Part shown: positions 17,128 through 25,091 of the stretch, piece after piece
Numbering within the stretch: position 1 is the stretch's first letter
Layout of the letters: each line of letters begins with the position of its first letter
Assembly: GCF_014655955.1 (NCBI RefSeq)
Contig: NZ_BNBO01000041.1
Coordinates: 1 to 64,000 of the forward strand
Direction of reading: 5' to 3'
Source: Kitasatospora indigofera
GTDB taxonomy: Bacteria; Actinomycetota; Actinomycetes; Streptomycetales; Streptomycetaceae
DNA: 64,000 nt
Notes under the pieces: generated by a model
What the model saw: only the letters and a program-made list of their open reading frames with translations
Told to the model about the DNA's origin: nothing
Databases searched by the model: none
Position numbers and translations under genes: made by a program

Positions 17128-17295
17128 ATGTCCGACACACCACCGGATCGGACGAGCGCCGAGCGCGCCGCCCGGCAGGCCCCGGCCGCAGCCCCGGCCG
17201 GCCCGGGGCCGACACCGCCCGGCAGGCCGGCCCACCCGCACCGGCCCCGCCGCTCCAGCGCTCCAACGCTCCACCGCCGCGGAGGGACGCAATGA
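17128..17295 (+). CDS. possible 55-residue Pro/Ala/Arg-rich micro-ORF
   Basis: ATG at 17128, ending with an ATGA overlap on the ROK kinase start. The peptide is disordered and unrelated to any domain I know. A weak AGAAAG precedes it. It resembles the micro-ORF at 11604 in composition and in its 4-base overlap, but may be chance. Confidence 0.2.
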   Translation: MSDTPPDRTSAERAARQAPAAAPAGPGPTPPGRPAHPHRPRRSSAPTLHRRGGTQ

Positions 17296-18269
17296 CTGAC
17301 GGCCCGCCGCCCGGCGAGTGCGTGATCGCCCTGGACGTCGGCGGCACCGGCATGAAGGGCGCCCTGCTCGACCGCGGGTCCGGCCTCCTGGTGACCGAAC
17401 GGCGGCCCACCCCCCGTGCGCACGGACCCGAGGCCGTCGTCGACGCCATCGTGGCGGCCCTGTGCTCCCTCGCCCGGCAGGCCGCGGAGCGCGGTCTCGC
17501 CGTCCGCCGCGCCGGTGTGGTGGTGCCCGGCATCGTCGACGCCGAGCGGTCCCTCGCGGTCTACTCCGCCAACATCGGCTGGCGCGACCTGCCGCTCGCC
17601 CGGGTCATCGAGGAGCGCACCGGGCTGCCGGTCACGCTCGGCCACGACGTACGGGCGGGCGCGCTGGCCGAAGTCCGGCTGGGCGCCGCCCGCGGCGCCC
17701 GGGACGCGCTGTTCGTCGCGATCGGCACCGGCATCTCGGCCGCCCTGGTCACCGAGGGCCGCCTGCTGGCGGCCGGCGGCTATGCGGGCGAGCTCGGCCA
17801 TCTCGTCGTCGAGCCCGACGGCCGGCTCTGCCCGTGCGGCGGCGCCGGCTGCCTGGAGACCGTCGCGTCGGCGGCCGGGATCGCCATGGCCTACACGGCG
17901 TTGTCCGGGCAGCCCGTCACCGGGGCCGACGAGGTCGCGACGCGGCTGACCGGGGGCGACCAGGACGCCCGGGCCGTCTGGGCCCGCGCCGTCGAAGGTC
18001 TCGCCACCGCGCTCGCCGCCACCGTCACCCTGCTCGCGCCCGAGGTCGTCGTCCTCGGCGGGGGCCTCGCGGAGTCCGGCGGCCTGCTGCTGGACCCGCT
18101 GCGGGCGCGGCTGGACGCGAAGCTGACCTTCCAGCGGCGGCCCCGCCTGGTCGCGGCGGCGCTGGGCGACCGCGCGGGCTGCCTCGGTGCCGGACTGCAC
18201 GCCTGGGACGCGGCGGACGTGATGAGGGAGGCGCCCTGCCTGCCCGTCGGACGAAGCATCCCCCGGTGA
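17292..18269 (+). CDS. ROK-family sugar kinase (candidate GalNAc/galactosamine kinase)
   Basis: 325 residues, ATG after GGAGGG. All ROK motifs are intact: IALDVGGTGMKGALLD (phosphate loop), GHDVRAGALAEVRLG with catalytic Asp119, AIGTGISAAL, ELGHLVVEP and the zinc site CPCGGAGCLE. It follows the sugar importer, which lacks a PTS-style phosphorylation step, so it most likely phosphorylates the imported amino sugar. Identity as AgaK rests on context; glucokinase or N-acetylglucosamine kinase remain possible. Compare the ROK paralogue at 4478, which has lost the catalytic residue. Confidence 0.85.
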   Translation: MTDGPPPGECVIALDVGGTGMKGALLDRGSGLLVTERRPTPRAHGPEAVVDAIVAALCSLARQAAERGLAVRRAGVVVPGIVDAERSLAVYSANIGWRDLPLARVIEERTGLPVTLGHDVRAGALAEVRLGAARGARDALFVAIGTGISAALVTEGRLLAAGGYAGELGHLVVEPDGRLCPCGGAGCLETVASAAGIAMAYTALSGQPVTGADEVATRLTGGDQDARAVWARAVEGLATALAATVTLLAPEVVVLGGGLAESGGLLLDPLRARLDAKLTFQRRPRLVAAALGDRAGCLGAGLHAWDAADVMREAPCLPVGRSIPR

Positions 18270-18290
18270 CCGGGCCGGCCCGGTCACCGG
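18263..18290 (+). terminator. hairpin overlapping the ROK kinase stop
   Basis: A perfect 28-bp palindrome (12-bp stem CCGGTGACCGGG) contains the stop codon of the kinase; it probably ends the sugar island transcript. Confidence 0.65.
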
Positions 18291-18593
18291 GGCCGGCGCC
18301 CGGGCCTGAACCCGCGGACGTCCCTCGCCCGACCGCGCGGGCCGCACCGCGACGACCGGACGGGCCGGGTGGACGACCGGGTGGTCTGTCAGCCGGGCAG
18401 TCTGACGGGCCGCGCGGTCGGGCCGGTCGGGCCGGACGGACGGGCCCGGCGGGCCGAACCGGAGCCCGCCGTGGGGGCGGCGGCCGTCGGACGGCAGGAT
18501 GGATCCCGTTCCCGGCAGATCACCGGCACCTGCCGGCCGCTGCCCCGCTGCCCCGCTGCCCCGCTGCCCGACGGCCTCCGAACGGAGACGACC
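18291..18593. other. intergenic region with short tandem repeat
   Basis: No gene is seen. It is rich in GGCC/CGG runs and ends in four copies of the 8-bp unit CTGCCCCG (18540-18570, last copy shortened), about 25 bp before the next start codon. Confidence 0.5.
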
Positions 18594-19811
18594 TTGAGTT
18601 CCGCACCGCTCCCCCTGCTGCTGCCGGACGGCCGCCCCGCCGCCCACGCCTGGACCTTGGACCCGGCCCTGCGACACCTCAACCACGGGTCCTTCGGCGC
18701 CGTGCCGCAGGCGGCGCAGCAGGAGCAGCAGCGGCTGCGCGCCGAGATGGACCGGGCGCCGGTGGTGTGGTTCCCGGCCCTGCCGCGGCGTGTCGCGGCC
18801 GCCCGGGCCGAGATCGCCGGGTTCCTGCGGGTCCAGGAGCGCGACCTCGCCCTCGTGCCCAACGCCAGTGGCGGGGCCAGTGTCGTCTACGGCAGCCTCC
18901 CGGCCCGGCCCGGCGGCGAGGTGCTGGTCACCGACCACGGCTACGGCGCCGTCACCATGGGCGCCGAGCGGCTGGCCCGCCGCTGGGGCGGCAGCGTCCG
19001 GACGGCGAGGGTGCCGCTCCACGCCACGGCCGAGCAGGCCTGCGCGGCGGTGCTGGCCGGGATCACCGACCGGACGGCCCTGATCGTCCTCGACCACATC
19101 ACCTCGGCGACCGCCCGCTGGATGCCGGTGGCAGAGGTCGGCGCGGCGGCCCGGGAGCTGGGCATCCCGCTGCTGATCGACGGGGCGCACGTACCGGGCC
19201 TGGCCGAGGACCCGCTGGCCGGGCTGGAGTTCGACGCCTGGGTCGGCAACCTGCACAAGTTCGGCTGCGCCCCGCGCGGCGCCTCGGCGCTGGTGGTGCG
19301 CAGCGGGCTCCGCGACCAGCTCTACCCGTTGATCGACTCCTGGGCGGCCGAGGCGCCCTTCCCCGAGCGGTTCGACACCCAGGGCACCATCGACGCCACC
19401 AGCTACCTGGCGGCGCCGGCCGCCCTGGGCTTCGTCGAGCGGACCTGGGGCTGGCAGGCGGCCCGCGGCTACCTGCACGAACTGGCCGACTACGCCGAGC
19501 GGATCGTCGGCGAGGCCTTCGCCGGGCTGACCGGCGAGAGCGCCGCCGTCGACGTCGGCATGCCGGTGAACGCCCTGCGGCTGGTCCGGCTCCCCGACGG
19601 CCTGGCGGCCACCCGTGCCGATGCCGACGCCCTGCGCGACCGGGTCGCGGCGGAGCTGGGCACCGAGGCAGCCTTCACCAGTTTCGACGGCGTCGGCTAC
19701 TTCCGGATCTCCACCCACGTCTACAACACGGCCGCCGACTTCGAGGACTTCGCCGAGCGCTGCGTGCCGGCGCTCGGCGCCTGGGCGCGCGAAGCCGGCC
19801 AGCGCCGGTGA
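18594..19811 (+). CDS. class V PLP aminotransferase (isopenicillin-N epimerase-like)
   Basis: 405 residues from a TTG at 18594, six bases after GGAG; in-frame sequence upstream is low-complexity. LNHGSFGAVPQ at the start is the hallmark of the isopenicillin-N epimerase/CefD-like branch. LLIDGAHVPG holds the pyridine-binding Asp, and WVGNLHKFGCAPRGASAL holds the PLP Lys. Members act as epimerases, desulfurases or lyases on amino acids; the substrate here is unknown. No beta-lactam genes are nearby, so a CefD role is not suggested. Confidence 0.87.
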   Translation: MSSAPLPLLLPDGRPAAHAWTLDPALRHLNHGSFGAVPQAAQQEQQRLRAEMDRAPVVWFPALPRRVAAARAEIAGFLRVQERDLALVPNASGGASVVYGSLPARPGGEVLVTDHGYGAVTMGAERLARRWGGSVRTARVPLHATAEQACAAVLAGITDRTALIVLDHITSATARWMPVAEVGAAARELGIPLLIDGAHVPGLAEDPLAGLEFDAWVGNLHKFGCAPRGASALVVRSGLRDQLYPLIDSWAAEAPFPERFDTQGTIDATSYLAAPAALGFVERTWGWQAARGYLHELADYAERIVGEAFAGLTGESAAVDVGMPVNALRLVRLPDGLAATRADADALRDRVAAELGTEAAFTSFDGVGYFRISTHVYNTAADFEDFAERCVPALGAWAREAGQRR

Positions 19812-19876
19812 GGCCGGCCGGAGGCCGCTGAACGCGAGCGCAGGGGCCGACGCCACCAGACTCCTTCCTGCCACGC

Positions 19877-19908
19877 CCCGGCGGGGGCGACCGCTCGCCC
19901 CCGCCGGG
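19877..19908. terminator. bidirectional hairpin between convergent genes
   Basis: A perfect 14-bp stem (CCCGGCGGGGGCGA) with loop CCGC lies between the aminotransferase and the CMD-family gene. Confidence 0.65.
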
Positions 19909-19937
19909 CCTGCGACGGACGGACGAACGGACGCGGG

Positions 19938-20507
19938 TCACCGTGCGCCGTCGTGCGCCCCGCCGTACTGCGAGAACCGGGCGGCCCACGTCTCCAGCGG
20001 AAGGCCCAGGCCGTTGGTGAGGTAGGAAACCGTGCGGTAGAAGCCGCAGAGCATCAGGATCTCCAGGACGGCGTGGGGCGTGAAGAACCTCAGGCAGTCG
20101 TTCCAGTCCCCGTCGTCCAGTCCGCCCCCGGCGTCGATCCGGTCGCACAGCCGCAGGAGCAGGCCCTCCTCCTCGGTCCAGCAGTCGTCCTCCGGGCCGC
20201 CGCCGCAGGTCGAGGCGACCTGCTCGCGGGTCAGTCCGGCCCGCTCCGCGAAGGTGCTGACGTGGACCCCCCACTCGTACTCGCTGCCGCAGCGGGCGGT
20301 GACGCGGTCGATGACGATCTCGCGTTGCCTGAGGGTGAGGTGCCCACGGTCCAGCAGGCCGCCGCCGAAGAACCGCTCGAAGAGCCGTTGGTCCGTGGCC
20401 AGGGTCCTGAAGAGGACGAGCGGCTCGCCTCCCGGCGAGAGGCGTGCGAGCCGCTCCCGGGCGAAGTCCGGATAGGGCTCGGGTGCGGGAGAGATGCGCG
20501 CGGCCAT
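19938..20507 (-). CDS. carboxymuconolactone decarboxylase (AhpD-like) family protein
   Basis: 189 residues from the ATG at 20507 after GAGCGAGG. The CMD core is visible: LTLRQREIVIDRVTARCGSE, YEWGVHVSTF and a C-terminal ILMLCGFYRTVSYLTNGLGL. The usual AhpD CxxC pair is not evident; one Cys sits in the RCGSEYEWGVH motif, as in the 'YEWxxH' subfamily of small peroxidase-like proteins. It is divergent from an HxlR regulator, a common pairing for genes that answer to electrophiles or peroxides. Confidence 0.85.
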   Translation of the reverse strand: MAARISPAPEPYPDFARERLARLSPGGEPLVLFRTLATDQRLFERFFGGGLLDRGHLTLRQREIVIDRVTARCGSEYEWGVHVSTFAERAGLTREQVASTCGGGPEDDCWTEEEGLLLRLCDRIDAGGGLDDGDWNDCLRFFTPHAVLEILMLCGFYRTVSYLTNGLGLPLETWAARFSQYGGAHDGAR

Positions 20508-20581
20508 GTCCTCGCTCCGTTTCGTCGATCGCGGCGGCCGGACCGGTGGACCGCACCGGCAGCACCGCCCCTCTGCTTCTG

Positions 20582-20617
20582 TTTCCGAAGCACGGGCCGA
20601 TGCTAACGTTTCGGAAA
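20582..20617. promoter_or_regulatory. HxlR-type operator candidate
   Basis: TTTCCGAA (20582-20589) and TTCGGAAA (20610-20617) form an exact inverted repeat with centres 28 bp apart, in the divergent promoter of the CMD and HxlR genes. Confidence 0.55.
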
Positions 20618-20646
20618 ACGAAGCACCAGAGGAGGTGCCGGACGAC

Positions 20647-21021
20647 ATGACGGCCACGCCCGCACCGGGGCGCCCGGTCCGCGGTTCCACCACCGGCCGC
20701 CCGATCATGGCGGCGCTCGACCTGTTCGGACGTCGCTGGAGCCTGCGCATCGTCTGGGAACTGCACCAGGGCCCGACCGGCTTCCGCCCCCTGCAGCAGC
20801 GCTGCGACGGCATGTCCTCCAGCGTCCTGCGGCAACGCCTCGTCGAACTCACCGAGGCCGGACTCGTCACGCAACAGGACGACAGCAGCTACAGCCTCAC
20901 CGCCCTCGGCGAGGACGCCCACCACGCCCTCGGCCCGCTCGCCCGCTGGGCCGAGAACTGGGCCGACACCCTCGCAGGGCAGGCCGGCGGCCACCCGCCA
21001 CCGGCCGGCCAAGGGGACTGA
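20647..21021 (+). CDS. HxlR family transcriptional regulator
   Basis: 124 residues, ATG eight bases after GAGGAGGTG. The winged helix domain is typical: ALDLFGRRWSLRIVWELHQG, then FRPLQQRCDGMSSSVLRQRL and SLTALGEDAHHAL. HxlR proteins sense aldehydes, quinones or other electrophiles, often by Cys chemistry; one Cys lies in QQRCDG. It probably controls the divergent CMD-family gene through the TTTCCGAA repeat. Confidence 0.88.
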   Translation: MTATPAPGRPVRGSTTGRPIMAALDLFGRRWSLRIVWELHQGPTGFRPLQQRCDGMSSSVLRQRLVELTEAGLVTQQDDSSYSLTALGEDAHHALGPLARWAENWADTLAGQAGGHPPPAGQGD

Positions 21022-21293
21022 GGCAGCGTCGGGCCGGTGCGGGCCCGGCCCCGAAGCGCGATCCTGACCTCCGGCCCGGTCCGTCGGCCCGTACCCCCGG
21101 GGCCGGGCCCGGCGGCCGGTGCCAGGGAGCACGACAGGAGAACCGGCGTGGCCCCCGGCTTGCCAGACTGGGGCGCGCGGGTGCCGGTCCGGCACTCCGA
21201 CGACGCGGGCGCACCCGCCCGCGACGGAGCGAACGCACCACGACGGAACGGGCGCGGTCAGCCACGGCTCCGCCCGTTCAGATGGGGGTCACC

Positions 21294-21785
21294 GTGGACC
21301 ACTCGAAGATCGTGCACCTGGTGAACACCGACCCGGTGATCCGTACCCTCCTGGAAGCACCGATCCCGATGCGGCTCGGGTACGTCGGCCTGGACGGCCA
21401 CCCGCGGACCGTCCCGGTCGCCTACCTGTGGAACGGCCGAGCCTTCGTCTTCGCCACCCCGACCGGCGCGTACAAGGTGAAGGCGATCGCGGCGCACCCC
21501 CAGGTGTCCTTCACCGTCGACACCACCGACTTCACCCCGCTGATCATGCTGGTCCGCGGCACGGCCTCGGTCGAGATCCGGCCGGGCATCCCCCAGGAGC
21601 ACATCGACGCCTCCCGCCGCAGCGTGGGGGACGACAGGATGGCGGAGTGGGAGCGCCACAAGCGCGCCAACACCAGCGAGATGGCGCTGATCACCATCGT
21701 TCCGACCCATGTCACCGTCTGCGACTTCGACACCCGCTTCCCGCCGCCGGCCGCCGTCAACTCCCTGACCCACGGCGCGGAATAG
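21294..21785 (+). CDS. PPOX-class (FMN-binding split-barrel) flavoprotein
   Basis: 163 residues from the GTG at 21294 (GGGGG six bases upstream); an ATG at 21282 would add four residues but has no ribosome site. The pyridoxamine-5'-phosphate oxidase-like split barrel appears as RLGYVGLDGHPRTVPVAYLW, FVFATPTGAYKVKAIAAHP and VSFTVDTT. Such proteins bind FMN or F420 and reduce small molecules, or act as haem or flavin chaperones; the substrate is unknown. Confidence 0.8.
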   Translation: MDHSKIVHLVNTDPVIRTLLEAPIPMRLGYVGLDGHPRTVPVAYLWNGRAFVFATPTGAYKVKAIAAHPQVSFTVDTTDFTPLIMLVRGTASVEIRPGIPQEHIDASRRSVGDDRMAEWERHKRANTSEMALITIVPTHVTVCDFDTRFPPPAAVNSLTHGAE

Positions 21786-21825
21786 AAGCGTCCAGGCCTC
21801 CCTCGCCGACCGGCGGCGCGGCCGT

Positions 21826-21853
21826 CCCGGGCCCGGCGGACGCCCGGCCCGGG
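21826..21853. terminator. hairpin between convergent PPOX and SoxR genes
   Basis: An 8-bp stem CCCGGGCC/GGCCCGGG with a 12-base loop. Confidence 0.45.
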
Positions 21854-21862
21854 CACCGCCGC

Positions 21863-22327
21863 TCACAGCCGCCGGGGCCCGGCACCGTCCTCGGCGAGCG
21901 CGTCGCCGGGATTCAGCAGGGCGCAGGCCTTCATCGAAAGGCATCCGCAGCCGATGCACCCGGTGAGCTCGGCCTCCAGGCGTTCGATGGTCTGCCGGCG
22001 CTCCTCCAGCCGATGCTTCCAGCCCCGCGAGGCGCGCTGCCACTCCTGGTGGCTCGGCGGACGGTCGAGCGGCACATCGGCGAAGGCCTCCCGCAGGTCC
22101 TGCAAGGGGATGCCGATCCGCTTGGCCACCGAGACCAGGGCGACCCGGCGCAGCATGTGCCGGGGGTAGCGGCGCTGGTTGCGCTCGTCGCGTTCGGACG
22201 CGATCAGGCCGAGTTCCTCGTAGAAGCGCAGGGCGGAGACGGCCGCCCCGGTCCGCGCGCTCACCTCGCCGATGCTCAGCCAGTCGTCCGGGGTGGCCCG
22301 GGCGCCGCCGGGGTGATCGCTCGTCAT
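21863..22327 (-). CDS. soxR: redox-sensitive MerR-family regulator SoxR
   Basis: 154 residues from the ATG at 22327. The MerR winged helix (LSIGEVSARTGAAVSALRFY) and dimer helix are followed by the [2Fe-2S] cluster motif CIGCGCLSMKAC with Cys124, Cys127, Cys129 and Cys135, the CX2CXCX5C pattern unique to SoxR. Oxidation of the cluster by redox-cycling compounds turns the protein into an activator. Actinomycete SoxR typically answers to endogenous phenazine- or quinone-like metabolites rather than superoxide. Its box overlaps the promoter of the divergent ferredoxin gene. Confidence 0.93.
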   Translation of the reverse strand: MTSDHPGGARATPDDWLSIGEVSARTGAAVSALRFYEELGLIASERDERNQRRYPRHMLRRVALVSVAKRIGIPLQDLREAFADVPLDRPPSHQEWQRASRGWKHRLEERRQTIERLEAELTGCIGCGCLSMKACALLNPGDALAEDGAGPRRL

Positions 22328-22340
22328 GCGGAGCCTCCTC

Positions 22341-22371
22341 TTGACCTCAAGCTTACTTGAGGCCGTACGTT
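22341..22371 (+). promoter_or_regulatory. SoxR box in a MerR-type promoter
   Basis: The palindrome CCTCAAGCTTACTTGAGG (22345-22362) matches the known SoxR consensus. It sits between a -35 TTGACC (22341-22346) and a -10-like TACGTT (22366-22371) with a 19-bp spacer, the long spacing that MerR-family activators correct. Confidence 0.85.
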
Positions 22372-22421
22372 CGGCTGCATCGAACGGCGAGCAGCAACGA
22401 CCCGAAGAGGATGACAGTCCC

Positions 22422-22745
22422 ATGACCTTTGTGATCGCTTTGCCCTGTGTGGACGTCAAGGACAAGGCATGCGTCGACGAGTGCCCGGTCGACTGCATCT
22501 ACGAGGGCGAGCGGATGCTCTACATCCACCCGGACGAATGCATCGACTGCGGCGGGTGCGAACCGGTCTGCCCGGTCGAAGCGATCCTCTACGAGGACGA
22601 CAGCCCGCCGGAATGGCAGCACTTCACCGGCGTGAACGCGGAGTTCTTCGACGGGCTCGGCTCCCCCGGCAGCAGCGCGAAGCTCGGTCCTACCGGGCGG
22701 GACCATCCGGTCGTCGCGGCGCTGCCGCCGCAGCGGACCGACTGA
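22422..22745 (+). CDS. fdxA: seven-iron ferredoxin (FdxA type)
   Basis: 107 residues, ATG after GAAGAGG. Cysteine spacing matches the 7Fe family: Cys9, Cys17 and Cys50 for the 3Fe-4S cluster, Cys21, Cys40, Cys43 and Cys46 for the 4Fe-4S cluster, and extra Cys25. The C-terminal tail (EWQHFTGVNAEFFDGLGSPG) is standard. It is a soluble electron carrier and the apparent direct target of SoxR, perhaps feeding electrons to a redox-stress enzyme or helping to re-reduce SoxR. Confidence 0.92.
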   Translation: MTFVIALPCVDVKDKACVDECPVDCIYEGERMLYIHPDECIDCGGCEPVCPVEAILYEDDSPPEWQHFTGVNAEFFDGLGSPGSSAKLGPTGRDHPVVAALPPQRTD

Positions 22746-22851
22746 GCCGGCGAATCGCGGGTCACGGCGCAGCAGGTGGCCACGGGGGGACGGGGGCTGA
22801 CGGGGGGCGGGGGCGTCCGGGCATGATCACGGTTCGGGCATACTGGCGGCC

Positions 22852-23814
22852 GTGCCGATAGCCGATGATCCCCACCAGCCGCCCCACCGTCCGGAGCCGA
22901 ACGGCGCGGACCCGTTCGACGGACTGCTCCTGGACGAGGACTTCGTCCGGGGCGCCGCCGTCAAGGAACCGTCCGCGCGCACCCGGATGCTGTCGGCGCG
23001 GTGGCGGCTCCAGGAGCCGGTCGACCCCGGCGGCCGCCGCTGGTCGCCGGGCGGTCCCCGGACCCTCTGGGCGCGATGGTCGCAGTGGCTGGACTCCCGG
23101 GGGCGGATCGCGATGGCGGTGCTGTGCGGGCTGACCGCCCTGCTGGCCGCGGTGACGTACTGGACCGGCCGGAGCCCGGGCCCGGCCGGCCGGTCCGCAC
23201 CGCACACCCTCCGGCAGCCGGTCGACGCCGCGCTCCCCGGCGGCGGGATCTTCCCCGGGAGCAAGTGCGGCAGCAAGGGTTTCCACCACTTCGCCCTGCC
23301 GCCCGCCGACGCGGGCGGGGACCTCGGGACTCCCACCCCCGGCCCGCGGCTCGACCTCGGCTCGCACGGGTTCGCCTCGCTGTCCGCGGACGACCCCGGC
23401 GTCTTCACCTTCGGCCTGCTGATCTCACCGGGCACGGCCGGGGCACTGGAACTCTCCGCACCGTTCGGCCCCGAGGGGGTGGCCGTGGAGATCGAGGGCC
23501 CCGAGGGACTGATCGCGGCCGCGCACCACCTGCCGGTGACCCTCGACAGCGACGACGCGCGCACCCCGGAGGGCCGGATCCGGGCCCTGACGGCCCGGGT
23601 GACGATGCCCGCGGCGGCCCTGTGCCCGGGCTACGGCGGCATGGCCGTGGCCCAGGGGATGACGATGCCCGTCGACGCCCACAGCACCATCACCGGCCCG
23701 CCGCCCTACACGCTTCACGTGTCGCTCTCCGACCCGGCCGTCGGCGCGCTCCGGCGGGCCTCGGGGGCGCCCGTTGCGGGCGATGTGCTGACCGCCGACA
23801 ACCTGCTGCACTGA
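22852..23814 (+). CDS. SCO2583-type single-pass membrane protein
   Basis: 320 residues from a GTG with no Shine-Dalgarno; a TACT-containing -10-like box about 10 bases upstream suggests a leaderless transcript. A cytoplasmic Pro-rich N-terminus (DPFDGLLLDEDFVRGAAVKE) is characteristic of the SCO2583/SCO2584 family. One helix (MAVLCGLTALLAAVTYW) at about residues 83-100 leads to an extracellular beta-rich domain with two cysteines. Function is unknown; the family is conserved across Streptomyces. Confidence 0.8.
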   Translation: MPIADDPHQPPHRPEPNGADPFDGLLLDEDFVRGAAVKEPSARTRMLSARWRLQEPVDPGGRRWSPGGPRTLWARWSQWLDSRGRIAMAVLCGLTALLAAVTYWTGRSPGPAGRSAPHTLRQPVDAALPGGGIFPGSKCGSKGFHHFALPPADAGGDLGTPTPGPRLDLGSHGFASLSADDPGVFTFGLLISPGTAGALELSAPFGPEGVAVEIEGPEGLIAAAHHLPVTLDSDDARTPEGRIRALTARVTMPAAALCPGYGGMAVAQGMTMPVDAHSTITGPPPYTLHVSLSDPAVGALRRASGAPVAGDVLTADNLLH

Positions 23815-23877
23815 CGGACCGTCGACGGCGGGCGGGCGAGCGGCCGACCAACGGACGCCTGGCCGGCTGACCGGCTC

Positions 23878-23905
23878 ACGGGCTTACGGGCTTACGGGCT
23901 TACGG
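23878..23905. repeat. 8-bp tandem repeat
   Basis: Three and a half copies of ACGGGCTT in the 175-bp gap between the SCO2583-type gene and the next small gene. Confidence 0.7.
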
Positions 23906-23989
23906 CGGAATCGCCGCACGACCGCCGCGCCTGGAATTCTGCCGTCCGGCTCCGGACACTGGTAGACCGGTACCCCCGTCGGACCGGAG

Positions 23990-24193
23990 GTGGACGGATG
24001 CCCGATCATGCGCTGCCCCCCCGAGGACGCCGCGTTGGTCCGCGACTTCGTGGAGATCCCGCCGGGCCTGGCGATCGACCGGACGTACCTGGAGCGGGCC
24101 CGCCTGGCCCAGGCCGTGGGCGGCCGCTTCCGCAAGGTGGCCCCGGGCCGGTACGAGATCATCACGCACGCCCCCGACAGCCCCGCCGCCTAG
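23990..24193 (+). CDS. small hypothetical protein
   Basis: Up to 67 residues from a GTG at 23990, or 61 from the ATG at 24008; the ribosome site does not decide. It looks like a soluble alpha/beta peptide (EIPPGLAIDRTYLERARLAQ, FRKVAPGRYEII) and not like low-complexity noise, which is why I keep it. I do not recognise the family. Confidence 0.45.
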   Translation: MDGCPIMRCPPEDAALVRDFVEIPPGLAIDRTYLERARLAQAVGGRFRKVAPGRYEIITHAPDSPAA

Positions 24194-24359
24194 CCCGAGG
24201 CACGGGCCGAAGCCGAAGGCGTCCGGGGCTCCTCGACCAAGGAGCGGACCTCCGTACCGGACCGACGCTGCGGTCCCCCGGCCCGCCGCCGGTCCGCCGG
24301 CAGCCGGGCATCACCCGAAAGGCGGGACGTCAGCGGTGTGCCCCGGGCAGACTGGACCG

Positions 24360-25058
24360 ATGGACCCTGAGGTGGAACCCAACGAGGAGGCCGAGGAGAG
24401 CCTCGCGGCCGAGCTGAGGCGTGCGGCGGAGGAACTCGGGATCGACCTGCCCGAATCGCGGGCGCGGTACGCGCACCTCGCGGAGTTCGTCGACGCCGGC
24501 AGCGATCGGCGGGTGTCCGTGTCCCGGCACGACGACGGCCTCGCCTTCGAGGTGAACCTCTACGGCCGTGGCGCGCGCCTGGCCGGCGGGCTGACCACCG
24601 ACCTGGCCGTGGTGCTCCGGGTGCCGGCGGCCTGGACGGGGGGCGCGGGACTCGAAGAGACCCGGGAGGCCGCCCCGTTCATCGCGTTCAGACCGTGGGC
24701 CCTCGTCCACGAGCGAGAGCCGTTGGGCCGCGTCGAGCTGACGTGGTGGACCAAGCTCGACCGCGTCCACCTGCCCCCTTACGACCGGCATCCCCGCGCC
24801 CACGCGCTGCTGGCGGCCGCCCACGCCGAACCGGTGCTCCGCCGGCTGATGCCGGTCAACAGCCACTTCAACCTCTGGTTCTCCACCAGCGTCGCGAATC
24901 CCTCGGAAGCAGGGGTCGGGTACGTCATCGACCCGAACGACGAGGGACTGTACGCGGTGTGGAACAACGGCGAACTGCTCGCCCGCACCCGGACCCCGCA
25001 GGAGGCCGTCGCCCTCGTGGTGGCCCGGCTGCCGGAGGGACTCGGGCCCGCGACCTGA
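24360..25058 (+). CDS. DUF6193-like protein
   Basis: 232 residues from the ATG at 24360 (a GTG at 24336 would add eight). It is an acidic, soluble protein. The C-terminal half (VNSHFNLWFSTSVANP, VIDPNDEGLYAVWNNGELLA, RTPQEAVALVVARLP) resembles DUF6193, a Streptomyces family sometimes annotated near natural-product genes. The assignment is from memory of the family. It opens a stretch of small cytoplasmic proteins of unknown function that resembles immunity-gene arrays. Confidence 0.65.
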   Translation: MDPEVEPNEEAEESLAAELRRAAEELGIDLPESRARYAHLAEFVDAGSDRRVSVSRHDDGLAFEVNLYGRGARLAGGLTTDLAVVLRVPAAWTGGAGLEETREAAPFIAFRPWALVHEREPLGRVELTWWTKLDRVHLPPYDRHPRAHALLAAAHAEPVLRRLMPVNSHFNLWFSTSVANPSEAGVGYVIDPNDEGLYAVWNNGELLARTRTPQEAVALVVARLPEGLGPAT

Positions 25059-25091
25059 GGCGACCGCCGGACGACCGTCCGGCCCCGTTCG

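Noticed and set aside
18594..19811. CefD and a beta-lactam gene cluster
   Set aside because: The class V aminotransferase motif is shared by many enzymes and no other beta-lactam gene is nearby.
17100..19874. A 924-codon minus-strand frame across the ROK and aminotransferase genes
   Set aside because: Antisense shadow; both plus-strand genes have complete family motifs.
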